The notes: generated by a model from the sequence alone, not told the origin. A stretch of 64,000 nt of DNA from CBDBJK01 sp965206395 (GCA_965206395.1 CBDBJK010000033.1:1-64000), one strand, 5' to 3'; shown: positions 34,998 to 45,717, counted from the stretch's first letter. A program made the numbers and translations.

Positions 34998-36234
34998 GTG
35001 GTCCAACATCATTGAAATGAATACCATGATAGTCATTGTTCCTCTTGGGGGTTCAATCGTAACGTTGAACCGAGGAGGAACCATGATGTCTACCAAGAAG
35101 TACCGTATCAGGCTGACTACCGACGAACAACAGGAACTCAACGCCTTGGTCTCACGCGGTCGGGCTGCGGCGTACAAACAGACCCATGCGCGCATTCTGC
35201 TGATGAGCGATGAGTCACGCTCGGACGGGGGAATGAAGGACGCGGACATCACCAGCGCGCTCGGTGTGGGACAGTCAACGGTCGAGCGAATACGCAGGCG
35301 CTGTGTGGAGGAGGGGGTCGAGTCTGCGCTGAATCGCAAAAAGCAACTGCGTCGGCGTCAAAAGAGACTGGACGGCGAAGGTGAAGCACGGTTGATAGCG
35401 ATGGCCTGCGGGGAACCGCCGGAGGGGCGTGCCAGTTGGACCCTGAAGCTGTTGGCTGACCAGTTGGTCGAGTGTGAGATAGTCGGGACCATTAGCACCG
35501 AGACGGTTCGCCAGGCGCTTAAAAAAAAACGAACTGAAGCCGTGGCTGAAGCAGAGTTGGTGCATCCCGCCCGGTCAGAGCGCGGAGTTTGTGTGCGCGA
35601 TGGAAGACGTACTGGAGGTCTACCAACGGCCGTACGATGGGAATGAGGTTCTGGTGTGCATGGATGAGACGAGCAAACAGCAAGTCAAGGAGACGCGAGT
35701 GCCGCGTCCCGCAGCGCCCGGCTTATCGGCGGCATACGACTACGAATACGAGCGCAATGGAGTGAGCAGCCTGTTCATGCTGTTTGCACCGTTGGACGGA
35801 TGGCGCCGAGTCGAGGTCAGAGAGCGTCGCACGAAGGTGGACTGGGCGCATGTGATAAAGAAACTGGTCGACGAGGACTACCCTGACAGAGACCGGATCG
35901 TGCTGGTAATGGACAATCTCAACACTCACAAGCTGTCCTCGCTATACGAGGCATTCGAGCCTGCTGAGGCGAGGCGTATAGCTGAGCGACTGGAGATACA
36001 CTACACTCCCAAACACGGGAGTTGGTTGAATATGGCGGAGATAGAGATCGGTGTGCTGGCTCGACAGTGCCTGGACCGACGGATTGCCAATCAAGACATC
36101 CTGCGCGGCGAGGTCAATGCTTGGCAGAATCAACGCAACCGGGATGTGATACGAGTGGATTGGCGCTTCACTACCGAGGATGCGCGCATCAAGCTAAAGT
36201 CACTCTACCCATCAATACAAAAACGTTGAACCAC
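34998..36234 (+). mobile_element. IS630-family element (type E), copy 1
   Basis: 1237 bp with related ends GTGGTCCAACAT and GTGGTTCAACGT, inserted at TA with TA duplicated on both sides (34996-34997, 36235-36236), the IS630 hallmark. Other copies are at 51873-53121 and 61824-63060. Confidence 0.95.
35083..36229 (+). CDS. IS630 transposase made by frameshift at A9 (copy 1)
   Basis: The first frame from ATG 35083, with GAGGAGG upstream, encodes the helix-turn-helix part (DADITSALGVGQSTVERIR). At nine A residues (35521-35529) the frame shifts into KKNELKPWLKQSWCIPP and then the DDE part (VLVCMDETSKQQ, RIVLVMDNLNTHKLSSLYEA, TPKHGSWLNMAEIEI). A run of A at the junction is the typical slippage site of IS630 elements, so fusion by frameshift is likely. 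Confidence 0.9.
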
Positions 36235-36726
36235 TAGTACAAGCAGGCGTTGGAGTCCCGCTACCTCGATTATGCTGCTTCGGACTTCGACAGGAAAAAC
36301 AGTTCCATCGTGGCGGATATAGGTTTCCTCAAGAGTAATGGGAACCCCGGGTATCAAGTGATCCCAGACCTCTGTGAATTCTTTCAGATCGAATCCCATG
36401 TCGACATCTGGAACAGTCAACGCCAGCAGCTCTTCGCGGCTGTATCCAAGGGTGTCACATGCCGTCTGATTAACATCCACGATTCTGCCGTCACGCTCAA
36501 CGACGAAGAATGCGGCGGCGGCCTGCTCTACCAAAGGACGAGACCAGGTTTCGAAGAATGCGTTGGTGGTCCGGTCAACGACACCCGTGGGCCTGTCGCT
36601 GTTATGCTCTAACGCCGGTTCGACCCTGTTGTGCCCGTTTTGCAATGATTCGAACTCGGCAACTTGCTGGCGCAAGGCAGCGATTTCACTGAGTAGGCTC
36701 TCTACTATTTTGTTTTCATCCCTCAC

Positions 36727-37285
36727 GTCGCGCCTCAGATGGGAAGTTTCTCTTCAAGTTCGAGAGGTTTCTTGCAGCCGTCATTTTCCCGTATGAAAAT
36801 AGCAACTGCGGTGATAGAAAGCAAAGTGTTTGTCTGATTGCAAAGGTTTACGACCGTGTGATGATAATGCGCTCAAGGCAGGCAGTCAAGTGCGTAGCCG
36901 TGCCGTTTTTACGGGTCTATCGTTTGCCTCGGATAGCGCGGCGTCAAGCCTCCAATGGATGGCCTCAACAACAGCCAGGTTTGTAGTCTACGATGAGGGC
37001 ATATTTATCGCCTGAATCGATGCCAACATTGACACCGACCCGCCGACTTCATTAACATGGTATTATGTAGAAGGCTAAATAGAGCCTTGCATTGAATGAT
37101 AATATCCAAATCCAATAATCGGCTAAGGCCACACCCCAACCTATGCCATCAAGCTCTATCAAGAGTCAAGAGGTTAGCCCCCTTTGACGGGAGAGTCCTT
37201 TCGTAGAAGGAGAGGTGCAGGGTGGCCCTCTATGGGAATATGGTTTAGCTGTTCACGCAAAAGTCAGTAAAAGGAGTTATGAACA
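36727..37285. other. Non-coding stretch between the sensor kinase gene and the GreA-like gene
   Basis: About 560 bases with no supportable gene. Near 37186-37226 lies a degenerate GGGAGAGTCCTTTCGTAGAA-type palindrome resembling the dispersed CCTTCC repeat. Confidence 0.5.
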
Positions 37286-38107
37286 TTGGAAGCACTTGAG
37301 TCCATAACACTCTTGCAGGCTGCGGGAAATTACGCAGGCAACGTAAAGGCCAAAGATAACCACGAGGTCATGAGAAGAGAACTCTTCCGGTTCGTTAGCT
37401 GGTGTGGCCCGGATAGGCTCTTGGCGCAGATCAGCCCGTCAGAAATCGGCGATTATGCGGACCAACTTGGCGGCACCGGCACCAGCCCACAGGCAGTCGA
37501 GCGACTTCAGGTAATTAGGGATTTTCTTTCGTACTCGAAGAAAAAAGGTCTGTTGGAGAAAAATCTTGCTCAGCACTTGAGAATCCGCAAACCTCGGACT
37601 CGTGTTGTTAAGGCTCAGGGGCGCGAAGCAGAAGAGGTTATTGAGTTAACCTCAAGTGGTCATACCCAACTCGTGGAGGAACTTGAGCGATTAAAGTCTG
37701 AACGTGCGCCAATCGCCATACAGATTCAAAAGGCGGCCGCAGACAAAGATGTTCGTGAGAATGCTCCTCTCGAAGCGGCCAGAGAGCAGCTAGGTCTCGT
37801 CGAATCTCGAATCAGAACTATCGAGAACACGCTGAAATACGCTGTGGTCATAGACCAGTCCCTGAGAAGAAGGGGAAGCAACCAGATTGTGAAGCTGGGT
37901 ATGCGCGTGTCTGTCAAAGACTTGAAAACTAAACGCGAATCCACCTATACGCTGGTGAGCGGTAGTGAAGCAAACTCGCTTGAGGGCAAGATTTCCGATG
38001 TTTCGCCTCTGGGCAAGGCCATTGTCGGCTGTAAGGTTGGGCAAGAGGTCGATGTGGAAAGCCCCAGAGGAAAGTCGCGGTACTCCATCACAAAAGTCGT
38101 TGCATAA
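37286..38107 (+). CDS. GreA/GreB-like elongation factor with extra N-terminal SAM-like domain
   Basis: 273 residues, far longer than the 158 of normal GreA. Residues ~115-273 match GreA/B: a coiled coil (HTQLVEELERLKSERAPIAI, REQLGLVESRIRTIENTL) and the FKBP-like C-terminal domain (YTLVSGSEANSLEGKISDVS, SPLGKAIVGCKVGQEVDV). Residues 1-105 resemble the N-terminal core-binding domain of tyrosine recombinases (RRELFRFVSWCGPDRLLAQI, AVERLQVIRDFLSYSKKKGL). The role would be rescue of backtracked RNA polymerase, with an added DNA- or protein-binding module. Start is TTG 37286 with AAGGAG nine bases before. Confidence 0.8.
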   Translation: MEALESITLLQAAGNYAGNVKAKDNHEVMRRELFRFVSWCGPDRLLAQISPSEIGDYADQLGGTGTSPQAVERLQVIRDFLSYSKKKGLLEKNLAQHLRIRKPRTRVVKAQGREAEEVIELTSSGHTQLVEELERLKSERAPIAIQIQKAAADKDVRENAPLEAAREQLGLVESRIRTIENTLKYAVVIDQSLRRRGSNQIVKLGMRVSVKDLKTKRESTYTLVSGSEANSLEGKISDVSPLGKAIVGCKVGQEVDVESPRGKSRYSITKVVA

Positions 38108-38134
38108 AGCGACTGCTTACGCTTAGACATCAAA

Positions 38135-38165
38135 AAGGCCTGTTCATAGCAGGCCTTCTTTTTTG
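38135..38165 (+). terminator. Intrinsic terminator after the GreA-like gene
   Basis: AAGGCCTG (38135-38142) pairs with CAGGCCTT (38150-38157), followed by TTCTTTTTT. It lies 28 bases after the stop codon. Confidence 0.9.
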
Positions 38166-38323
38166 TGGAAACGGGGCGATTTATGATCGCGGCTGACTGC
38201 CTTCGGGAGATTGAAATCTCCCTGCCGCAAGACCCTCGAATAGAACATAGGTAACTGCATCTGAATTATTCCAGCGTATTGCTGGATAGCGATTGAATTC
38301 GATGACTCATAGGAGTCGTGTAA

Positions 38324-39529
38324 TTGACCACTAAGAGCGCAAAGTGGCATTCATGGTCATGGATCCTGGGATTCATGGCATTAGGAGTGCCCGTCTTTGT
38401 GCTACGATTTGCAGGGATACATCTGGACCCTGTAGTCGCGGCGCTGATATTGGGAATCGGAATCGTCGGCGGGGCATTCCTCCTATCGTGGGCGGCAGAG
38501 GTCGCTCAGCTTGACATCTCGGCATCATTTGCCATCGCCATTCTCGCCCTCATCGCCATTCTGCCTGAATATGCTATCGAGGCCGTACTCGCCTGGAATG
38601 CAGGCGTTTCCTTCGATGTCGTCTCACGAGAGGTAACCGAGGAGATGCAGCTCGTCGCGGCCAACGTAACCGGGTCGAACCGGCTGCTCATCGGTCTTGG
38701 CTGGTCTCTCGTCATACTGATTTTCTGGCTAAAGCGACGCCATGCGCTCGACCTGCGAGGCTACATGGCCTTGGAAATGGCCATGCTAATCGCCGCCACA
38801 GCAGTTAGCTTCCTCATATTCTTCATGGGACAGGTGCATATCATACTCGCGGGCGTGTTGATAGCAATGTACCTGTTTTACTTGTGGGCAAGCTCCACGC
38901 GTGAGTCCGAGGAACCGGAACTGATGGGGGTTGCGTTATTCATAGGCTCGCTTCCCGCTCACTATCGTCGCGCGATCGTGGGGGTGTTGTTTGTATACGC
39001 GGCGGCGGTCATACTCGTGGCCGCCGGGCCTTTCGTGGAGTCCCTCGTCGAAACAGGGTCGTCGCTGGGAATCGATGAATTCATACTGATACAATGGGTC
39101 GCTCCACTTGCCTCAGAGTCACCAGAGATCATATTAGCGATCTTGTTCAGCCTACGTGCCAACCCGTTGGCAGGCATTACCGTCTTGATCTCAGCGTCAG
39201 TCAATCAGCTTACGTTGCTCATCGGCAGCATGGCTGTTATCTTCAGCATATCGGTGGGCCAGATCGAAAACTTTCCCCTGGCTTCACGCCAGCTAGCGGA
39301 ATTTCTCCTTACTTCGGCGGTATCGGTTTTCGCTATATTGCTAATCGCCCCCCGACGGGTAAGCTGGAAAGGCGGGCTGGCCTTACTGGTTCTATTCCTG
39401 GTCCATCTCTTCTTTGTGGATACAAGCCAACGTCTCATCTTTGCCTTCATATACTTCGGCCTGGCAGCAGGTATGGTCATAGTAAACCCGCGCAGGCTCA
39501 AGCAGGCGTTATTCGGCACAGTGGAGTAA
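38324..39529 (+). CDS. Sodium/calcium exchanger-family membrane protein
   Basis: A 401-residue cation antiporter with about 10-11 helices and the two inverted alpha repeats of the CaCA superfamily: ALIAILPEYAIEAVLAW plus ANVTGSNRLLIGLGW in the first, and PLASESPEIILAILFSLRAN plus ISASVNQLTLLIGSMAV in the second. The paired Glu residues (PEYAIE, SPEI) are the usual ion ligands. Start is TTG 38324 with AGGAG eight bases upstream. It would exchange Ca2+ for Na+ or H+ across the cytoplasmic membrane. Confidence 0.9.
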   Translation: MTTKSAKWHSWSWILGFMALGVPVFVLRFAGIHLDPVVAALILGIGIVGGAFLLSWAAEVAQLDISASFAIAILALIAILPEYAIEAVLAWNAGVSFDVVSREVTEEMQLVAANVTGSNRLLIGLGWSLVILIFWLKRRHALDLRGYMALEMAMLIAATAVSFLIFFMGQVHIILAGVLIAMYLFYLWASSTRESEEPELMGVALFIGSLPAHYRRAIVGVLFVYAAAVILVAAGPFVESLVETGSSLGIDEFILIQWVAPLASESPEIILAILFSLRANPLAGITVLISASVNQLTLLIGSMAVIFSISVGQIENFPLASRQLAEFLLTSAVSVFAILLIAPRRVSWKGGLALLVLFLVHLFFVDTSQRLIFAFIYFGLAAGMVIVNPRRLKQALFGTVE

Positions 39530-39614
39530 CGTTCGTGTCCCTTCCTACTTTCCAAAGGTAGGCGATGAGGCTATGCTATATAGGCTCGCCTGATGCCCCC
39601 ATCCTAACCTTCCC

Positions 39615-39630
39615 TCCTTCCGCGGAAGGA
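39615..39630. repeat. Palindrome TCCTTCCGCGGAAGGA, intergenic copy
   Basis: Identical to the 16-mer inside the MFS gene (19414-19429), within CCTAACCTTCCCTCC...GGGGAGAGTTAG, a longer imperfect inverted repeat before the FAD/Fe-S gene. Confidence 0.8.
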
Positions 39631-39689
39631 CAGGGGAGAGTTAGATGAGAGGGCGAGGCCGAATCCGCCGCGTAAAAGAAGGAAAAGAT

Positions 39690-42578
39690 ATGCTAGCCCA
39701 CGCTGAGTCAGACACACAATCCCTGGTTGAAGAACTGAAGCGCCATGTTGACGGCGAGGTGCGCTTCGACAAGATGACGCGCCTTCTCTATAGCACTGAC
39801 GCCAGCATATACCAGATCGAGCCTATCGGGGTTGTCATTCCGAAGACCAACGAGGACGTTATCGCGGTAATCGAGACCGCCAGCCGCCACAACGTCTCTG
39901 TGCTGCCGCGAGGCGGAGGAACGAGTCTCGCGGGCCAGACGGTAGGCCAGTCCATCATCATTGACTTCTCCAAGTATATGAGAAACATCGTCGAGGTCAA
40001 CGCTGAGGAAGGCTGGGTACGCACGCAGCCGGGCATTATCCTGGACGAGCTTAACCACCATCTGCAACCCTACAACATGCTGTTCACACCCGACCCAAGC
40101 ACCAGCAGCCGAGGCAATGTTGGCGGCGCGTTGGGCAACAACTCTTGTGGCGCGCATTCTATATTATGGGGCAAGACTATAGACAACGTTCGAGAGATGG
40201 ACGTCATTCTCTCCAACGGCGACGTTACCCGCTTCGGCCCCATCGACGGCAGCCAGCTCGAAGTCAAGATGCGGAGTGAGGGCCTGGAAGGGGAGATATA
40301 TCGCAAGCTGTTCGGCATCGGCGAGGCCAACCGCGACGAAATCCTGGCCCGTTATCCGAAGATTCAGCGCAGGGTGTCCGGGTACAACCTCGACGAGTTC
40401 GTGGGCGGCAGTGAATTCAACATGGCGCGCTTCGTCGTAGGCTCCGAGGGGACGCTAATCACGATTACCGAGGCCAAGCTGCGAATCGTGCCGCGCCCAA
40501 AGATGAGGGCGCTGGCCGTCCTGCATTTCACAGACCTGATCGAGTCGATGGAGGCCACCGTCGCCACGCTAGAGACAGAACCTGCCGCCGTCGAGCACAT
40601 CGGCAGCATGATTCTCAGGCAGGCGCGATCTAACCTCACGTACTCCCGATATATGGACTTCATCGAGGGCGACCCCGATTCCATTCTTGCGGTCGAGTAC
40701 GTGGGCGATTCGGAAGCTGAGCTAGTCGCCAAACTGGACAATCTGGAAGAACGCATGAGACGCGGAGGTCTGGGATACGCCATGCGTCGACTCATGACTC
40801 CGGCAGAGCAGGCGAATGTCTGGGAGGTGCGCAAGGCCGGATTGGGCCTGATGATGAATGCGCCTGGTAATGACAAGCCGTTGGCGTTCGTCGAGGATAC
40901 GGCTGTGCCGCCGGAGTCGCTGCCGGAGTTCGTCCGGCGATTCGATGAGATTGTTCGCGAACACGGCACGTCGGCGGGATACTACGGCCACGCGAGCGTC
41001 GGCTGCATGCACATTCGCCCTCTCATTAACCTCAAACGTGAGGATGGCGTAGAGCGCATGGTGTCCATAGGGGATCAGATAAGTGACCTCGTTCTTGAGT
41101 TCGGCGGCTCGATGAGCGGTGAACATGGCGACGGCCTGGTACGCAGCGGCTGGAATGAGAAGATGTTCGGCAGCTCGATTTATAGCGCCTTCCGAGATGT
41201 GAAGGCCGCGTTCGACCCCAGTGGCATCATGAACCCCGGCAAGATTGTTGACTCTCCTTCCATGACCGAGAGCCTGCGCATAGGCCCGTCCTATCGCGTG
41301 TCCGAGACAAAGACGGGATTCGCCTACTCGTCTGAGGGTAGCTTTGCAAGCGCGATAGAGATGTGCAACGGCCAGGGGGCCTGCCGCAAGGTTCTCGGCG
41401 GGACGATGTGCCCGTCCTACATGGTGACGCGTGACGAGGAGCATTCGACGCGAGGGAGGGCGACTGCCCTGCGCGCCGCCATATCCGGCGCGCTGCCCGA
41501 AGGCTCACTTACGAGCGAGCGTATGCATGATGTCATGGACTTGTGCCTGGAGTGCAAGGGATGTAAAGCCGAATGTCCCTCGAACGTGGACATGGCAAAG
41601 CTCAAATACGAGTTCCTGGGCAAGTACCACGAGGCTAATGGTTTTTCGCTGCGCGACCGTCTGTTCGGCGACATCGCACGGTGGAGCGCGCTCGGCTCGT
41701 TCTTCGCCCCCCTATCCAATGTTTCGCTAAAGTCAGGCTTCTTCCGGGGCCTTCTCGACACCTACGTGGGCGTAGACCGAAGACGCACGCTTCCGTTATT
41801 CGCTAGCCAGACGTTTACGCAGTGGTTCAAGGCAAGGGGAGGCTCGCCGGAGTCTCGCGCAACGAGGGGCCAGGTCGTCCTGTTCCCTGACACATTCACG
41901 AACTTCAACCATCCCAACCTGGGTAAAGCCGCCACGAAGGTTCTGGAGGCGTTGGGCTACCAGGTGATTGTGCCACGAACAAAGTGCTGCGGGCGGCCTA
42001 TGCTATCCAAGGGGATGATGGACAAGGCCAAGAGCAACGCGCGCTCGAACGTTGAGTCCGTATTCTCCTACGTGGAGCAGGGCGCGAAGCTCGTGGGAAT
42101 CGAGCCTAGTTGCATCCTGAGCTTTCGAGACGACTACGTAGACCTCCTCAGCGACGACAAGGCCAGGACAGTCAGCGAAAACGCAATGCTGATAGAGGAG
42201 TTCGTCCTCTACGCTGAGGAAGAAGGAGCTAGTCTGGAATTCAAGAACCCGCCTGCAAAACTCTTGCTGCACGGTCACTGCCATCAGAAGGCCCTCGTCG
42301 GCACTCAACCTGCGATGCAATTGCTGCGCTCAATGCCGGGATGCGACGCCACCGAGATAAACTCTGGCTGCTGCGGCATGGCAGGGTCTTTTGGATTCGA
42401 AAAAGAGCATTACGAGTTCTCCCTCAAGATCGGGGAGCATACCCTGTTTCCCGCCATACGCTCCAACGATGACGCTGCGATAGTTGTTTCGGAGGGAGTC
42501 TCATGCCGCCAGCAAATAGAGCACGGCACAAACAGGCAGGCAAAACATCTGGTTGAAGTGCTCGCCGACGCGATATAG
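39690..42578 (+). CDS. FAD-binding and Fe-S-binding oxidoreductase (GlcD/GlpC-type fusion)
   Basis: A 962-residue flavoprotein likely oxidising a 2-hydroxyacid such as D-lactate or glycolate and passing electrons to the chain. Order: FAD-binding PCMH domain (VLPRGGGTSLAGQTVG; TPDPSTSSRGNVGGALGNNS), FAD oxidase C-terminal domain (YYGHASVGCMHIRPLINL; GSMSGEHGDGL), two 4Fe-4S motifs (CNGQGACRKVLGGTMCPSYM; CLECKGCKAECPSNVDMAKL) and two CCG domains (TKCCGRPMLSKG; HGHCHQKALVG...CCGMAGSFGFE). GAAGGAAAAGAT precedes ATG 39690. A type D IS begins right after its stop codon and leaves it intact. Confidence 0.93.
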   Translation: MLAHAESDTQSLVEELKRHVDGEVRFDKMTRLLYSTDASIYQIEPIGVVIPKTNEDVIAVIETASRHNVSVLPRGGGTSLAGQTVGQSIIIDFSKYMRNIVEVNAEEGWVRTQPGIILDELNHHLQPYNMLFTPDPSTSSRGNVGGALGNNSCGAHSILWGKTIDNVREMDVILSNGDVTRFGPIDGSQLEVKMRSEGLEGEIYRKLFGIGEANRDEILARYPKIQRRVSGYNLDEFVGGSEFNMARFVVGSEGTLITITEAKLRIVPRPKMRALAVLHFTDLIESMEATVATLETEPAAVEHIGSMILRQARSNLTYSRYMDFIEGDPDSILAVEYVGDSEAELVAKLDNLEERMRRGGLGYAMRRLMTPAEQANVWEVRKAGLGLMMNAPGNDKPLAFVEDTAVPPESLPEFVRRFDEIVREHGTSAGYYGHASVGCMHIRPLINLKREDGVERMVSIGDQISDLVLEFGGSMSGEHGDGLVRSGWNEKMFGSSIYSAFRDVKAAFDPSGIMNPGKIVDSPSMTESLRIGPSYRVSETKTGFAYSSEGSFASAIEMCNGQGACRKVLGGTMCPSYMVTRDEEHSTRGRATALRAAISGALPEGSLTSERMHDVMDLCLECKGCKAECPSNVDMAKLKYEFLGKYHEANGFSLRDRLFGDIARWSALGSFFAPLSNVSLKSGFFRGLLDTYVGVDRRRTLPLFASQTFTQWFKARGGSPESRATRGQVVLFPDTFTNFNHPNLGKAATKVLEALGYQVIVPRTKCCGRPMLSKGMMDKAKSNARSNVESVFSYVEQGAKLVGIEPSCILSFRDDYVDLLSDDKARTVSENAMLIEEFVLYAEEEGASLEFKNPPAKLLLHGHCHQKALVGTQPAMQLLRSMPGCDATEINSGCCGMAGSFGFEKEHYEFSLKIGEHTLFPAIRSNDDAAIVVSEGVSCRQQIEHGTNRQAKHLVEVLADAI

Positions 42579-42596
42579 CTAGGTTGTGTTGACATT

Positions 42597-43390
42597 TCAT
42601 CTGAGCCATATGAGAGCACCGACGAAGTTCAAGAATCCCAGGAAACGCGATGACAGCTTGTCAAAGCGAGAGAAGATATGCCGGTAGTGCTTGATCTTGT
42701 TGATGAAACACTCCACAAGGTGGCGCTCTCGGTAAAGGTACTCATCATACTCTCGTGGCGTCTTTCGATTTGACCGAGGTGGAATCACAGGTAACGCGCC
42801 CCTGCCCAGGATGCATTGGAGAAAATCCATCGAATCGTATCCCTTATCAGCAATCACATGCTCGGTTTCGAAATCAGCAATCAATGCCTGTGCCTGGGTG
42901 ATGTCGTGACGTTGACCTGCTGTGAGCTCAAAGCGCAACGGGTTGCCCAATCCATCCACGCTCACGTGGATCTTGGTACTGAACCCGCCTCGGCTCCGGC
43001 CAAGAGCTTGGGCCGATTGGCCACCGTTTTTTTGGAGGCTCCAGCAGCACAGGGATGAGCGCGAACCACAGTGCTATCACAGTGCTATCACAGTGCTATC
43101 ACAGTGCTATCAATGATGACATGCTCCATATCGGGGTCTTGCACAAAATGCTGATGCATTCGTTCCCATACACCCTTTTCACACCAGCGTGCGAAGCGCT
43201 TATATACGCTGTTCCAGTGACCGTAGTGCTCAGGCAGCAGTCTCCAAGGAGCACCACTTCGTGCCATCCACAGGATGGCCTCGACGTAGCGCCTGCAATC
43301 GTCCTCCTCTCCAACGTAGAGGTCTGGGCATGAGCGCAGAAATTCAAGGATTTTCGACCATTGTTCATTGCGTAATTCAGTCGTTGACAT
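42597..43390 (-). pseudogene. IS1031-like transposase broken by 11-bp tandem repeats (copy 2)
   Basis: As copy 1, but with four 11-bp units (43067-43110). The three extra units add 33 bp. The frame would be restored after them, but the second and third repeat phases bring an in-frame TGA, so it still stops after IDSTVIAL. Confidence 0.88.
43067..43110. repeat. 11-bp tandem repeat, four units
   Basis: CACAGTGCTAT four times in the type D transposase gene, against three in the copy at 28715-28747. Confidence 0.97.
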
Positions 43391-44824
43391 GTATCCATTA
43401 TGCACCAAATGTCAACACAACCTAGCTACCTTGGTTCAGTCGAAACGGACATGGTCGAAAACCTGGAGATGTTCAAGCCCAAGCCAGATCAGCCTCCTGG
43501 CCTCGTGCCTGGTATGCCTGCCATCCCTAGAGAGGAAGATCCTTTCGCCAAGTATCGCGTCAACGATCTGGTGGACAACGCCGCATGCGATGGCGCTCCC
43601 ATCATATTCGAGTACAGCCCGACGTACTACAATATCTTTGGTCGGATAGACTACCGCGCCCGTGTCGGAACCCTGACGACAGACCTTACCATGATAAAGC
43701 CTGGCTCAATACACCGGGCCAATGGTGGCTATCTGGTCTTGCAGGCGAGAGACCTTCTCCAAAATACCATGTCATGGGAGGCTTTGAAGCGCAGCCTGAG
43801 AAGCGGCGAGGTTAGAATAGAGAATGTCGGCGAGCAGTTCAGCCCTCTTCCGTCGTCTACGCTGCGTCCCCAGCCCATTCCGATTAACGCCAAGATCATT
43901 CTTGTCGGCTCACCCGACCTTCTGAGAACGCTTCAGACTGTTGACGAGGACTTCCAGCGTTATTTCAAGGTTACGGCAGACTTCGATACCCTGATGGATC
44001 GGACGCATGAAAACATGACCAAGTACGCCGCATTCGTGGCAGGGCAATGCAAGGCGAACCAGCTCAAGCCCTTTCACAAGTCGGCGGTGGCGCGCTTGAT
44101 AGAACACTCAGGCCGCCTGGTTGAAGACCAGAGCAAGCTGACTACGCGGTTCATGGATGTATCAGACGTAATTACCGAAGCCAATTACTGGGCAGGGAAA
44201 GATGGCAACGGCAAGGTGATGGCAACTCATGTTCAGAAGGCCATCGATCAGCGTGAGTATCGAGTTGGTTTGACGGAAGACCGCCTTCGCCAGCTTATTG
44301 AAGATGGGACAATCCACATCACCACGGAAGGACGGAAAACCGGACAGGTCAATGGCCTCGCCGTCCTGATGGTAGGCGAGCATCGCTTTGGCAAGCCAAG
44401 CCGCATTACCGCCCGCGTGTCGCTGGGCCGAGGCCAAGTCGTCAACGTGGAGCGCGAGACTCAGATGAGCGGCAAAATCCACGATAAAGGCTTCATGATT
44501 CTGACAGGCTACTTGCACGGAAAGTACGGTCAGGACAAACCTCTTTCGCTGGCGGCCAGTATTGGTTTCGAGCAGACCTACAGCGACGTGGACGGCGACA
44601 GCGCCTCTTCAACCGAGCTTTACGCCCTCCTTTCCGAGATTTCGGGGCTGCCGATAGACCAGGGTATCGCGGTCACCGGCTCGGTTGACCAGACAGGCGA
44701 AGTCCAGGCCATCGGAGGCGCGATACATAAGATCGAGGGCTTCTACGATGTTTGCAAGGACAAGGGGCTTACAGGAAGCCAGGGCGTCATGATTCCCAAA
44801 GACAATGTTAGAAATCTGGTGCTA

Positions 44825-45717
44825 TAGTCATTCCAGATAATATACATACGATCTCACGACTTCGTCGATTGTGGTGTCGGCAGGAAGAAACTGCCTTCGT
44901 CTTTTCATGATTGCAAAGTCCTGTTCGATTGGATTGAAGTCTGGCGAGTACGGCGGCAGAAAGAGGAGAGTGTGTCCAGCTTGCTCAATAATTTGCCTTG
45001 TTGCAGCGGTCTTGTGAAAGGTTGCATTGTCCATGATTAACGTTGAGCTTTGGGCCAGTTCTTTGAACAAGTGGCTCTGGAGCCAGTAGTTGAACAAGGT
45101 AGCGTTGGTGCTGCCTTCGAACAGGATAGGAGCGAGCAGCCTTTTGCCCTGTTTGGCAGAGATCAGGCTGGTGCGAGGACGCCTTTTGCCACTGCGTTCA
45201 CCGTATACCTTCTTCCCCCGAAGGCCCCAACCATGCGCTCTGTGAGTTGTGCGCTCAAATCCACTCTCATCCAGATACACTATGTGCTCACTTCCTTTGT
45301 CCTTGACAACCTGGCGCAGTGTCCTCAGATACTCGATACGCTTTTCATGGTTTCTCTCGCTGTAGCGCATCGCTTTTTTTGTGCGTCAACTCCATCTTAC
45401 GCATCATTGACCACACAGCGTTGATATGCACCCCGAATACTTCAGCACGCTCTCTCAGTAAAGCATCAGGATAAAGTCGTACGTGCCGACGCAACGCCTC
45501 TTTGTCTATCTTGCGATGCCTCAGTGATTGAACTTTTGGTGCGAGGTCTTCACGCTTACACCAGTCGTTGACGCACCACAGGCTGACCTCAAAGCGACGT
45601 GATGCCTTCGTCTTGCTTCCACCTTCGTTTACAAAGCCAACCACTCTTTTCCTCAAGTCCATGCTGTAAGTCATAATGTCGTTGATCATACCATATGGTT
45701 ATAAAGTGGATTGACTA
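44825..45717 (-). mobile_element. IS630-family element (type F, small)
   Basis: 893 bp with ends TAGTCATTCCA and TAGTCAATCCA (as read inward), target TA duplicated (44823-44824, 45718-45719). It splits the Lon-like gene near its 3' end. Confidence 0.93.
44828..45674 (-). CDS. IS630 transposase (ISSoc-like two-frame type)
   Basis: The first frame (45674-45345) carries the helix-turn-helix (RKRVVGFVNEGGSKTKASRR). The second frame (to 44828) carries the DDE part (HIVYLDESGFERTTHRAHGW, TLIMDNATFHKT, FLPPYSPDFNPIEQDFAIMK). They overlap near 45370 at a run of seven A residues, a likely -1 slippage site. All three catalytic acids are present. Confidence 0.9.

Larger units (their letters stand above)
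33844..36726 (-). pseudogene. PAS-histidine kinase-receiver hybrid protein split by IS630
   Basis: Removing 34998-36234 and one TA rejoins a 547-codon gene. It has an N-terminal coiled coil (SLLSEIAALRQQVAEFESLQ) and a PAS domain (AAAAFFVVERDGRIVDVNQT). The junction reads RLLVLVRDATERKHTEKELV, then the kinase has MAGGFSHNLNNIL with the phospho-His, NLLLNAVDAMP, DTGTGMDEETCKRIFEPFF and GLGLFTVYSTI. The C-terminal receiver (VLIVEDDEMVCN, ALIDLGLPTMPGD, VLITGW) holds Asp, Asp and Thr. No membrane segment, so cytosolic sensing. The downstream piece (from 34920) may still be translated as kinase-receiver without PAS. Confidence 0.9.
42583..43421 (-). mobile_element. IS1031-like IS5-family element (type D), copy 2
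   Basis: 839 bp with the same ends as copy 1, flanked by CTAG on both sides (42579-42582, 43422-43425). It separates the end of the FAD/Fe-S gene from the headless Lon-like gene, whose N-terminal half is missing. Confidence 0.93.

Noticed and set aside
43067..43110. Short direct repeats resembling a CRISPR array
   Set aside because: The 11-bp units are head to tail without spacers and lie within a transposase gene.
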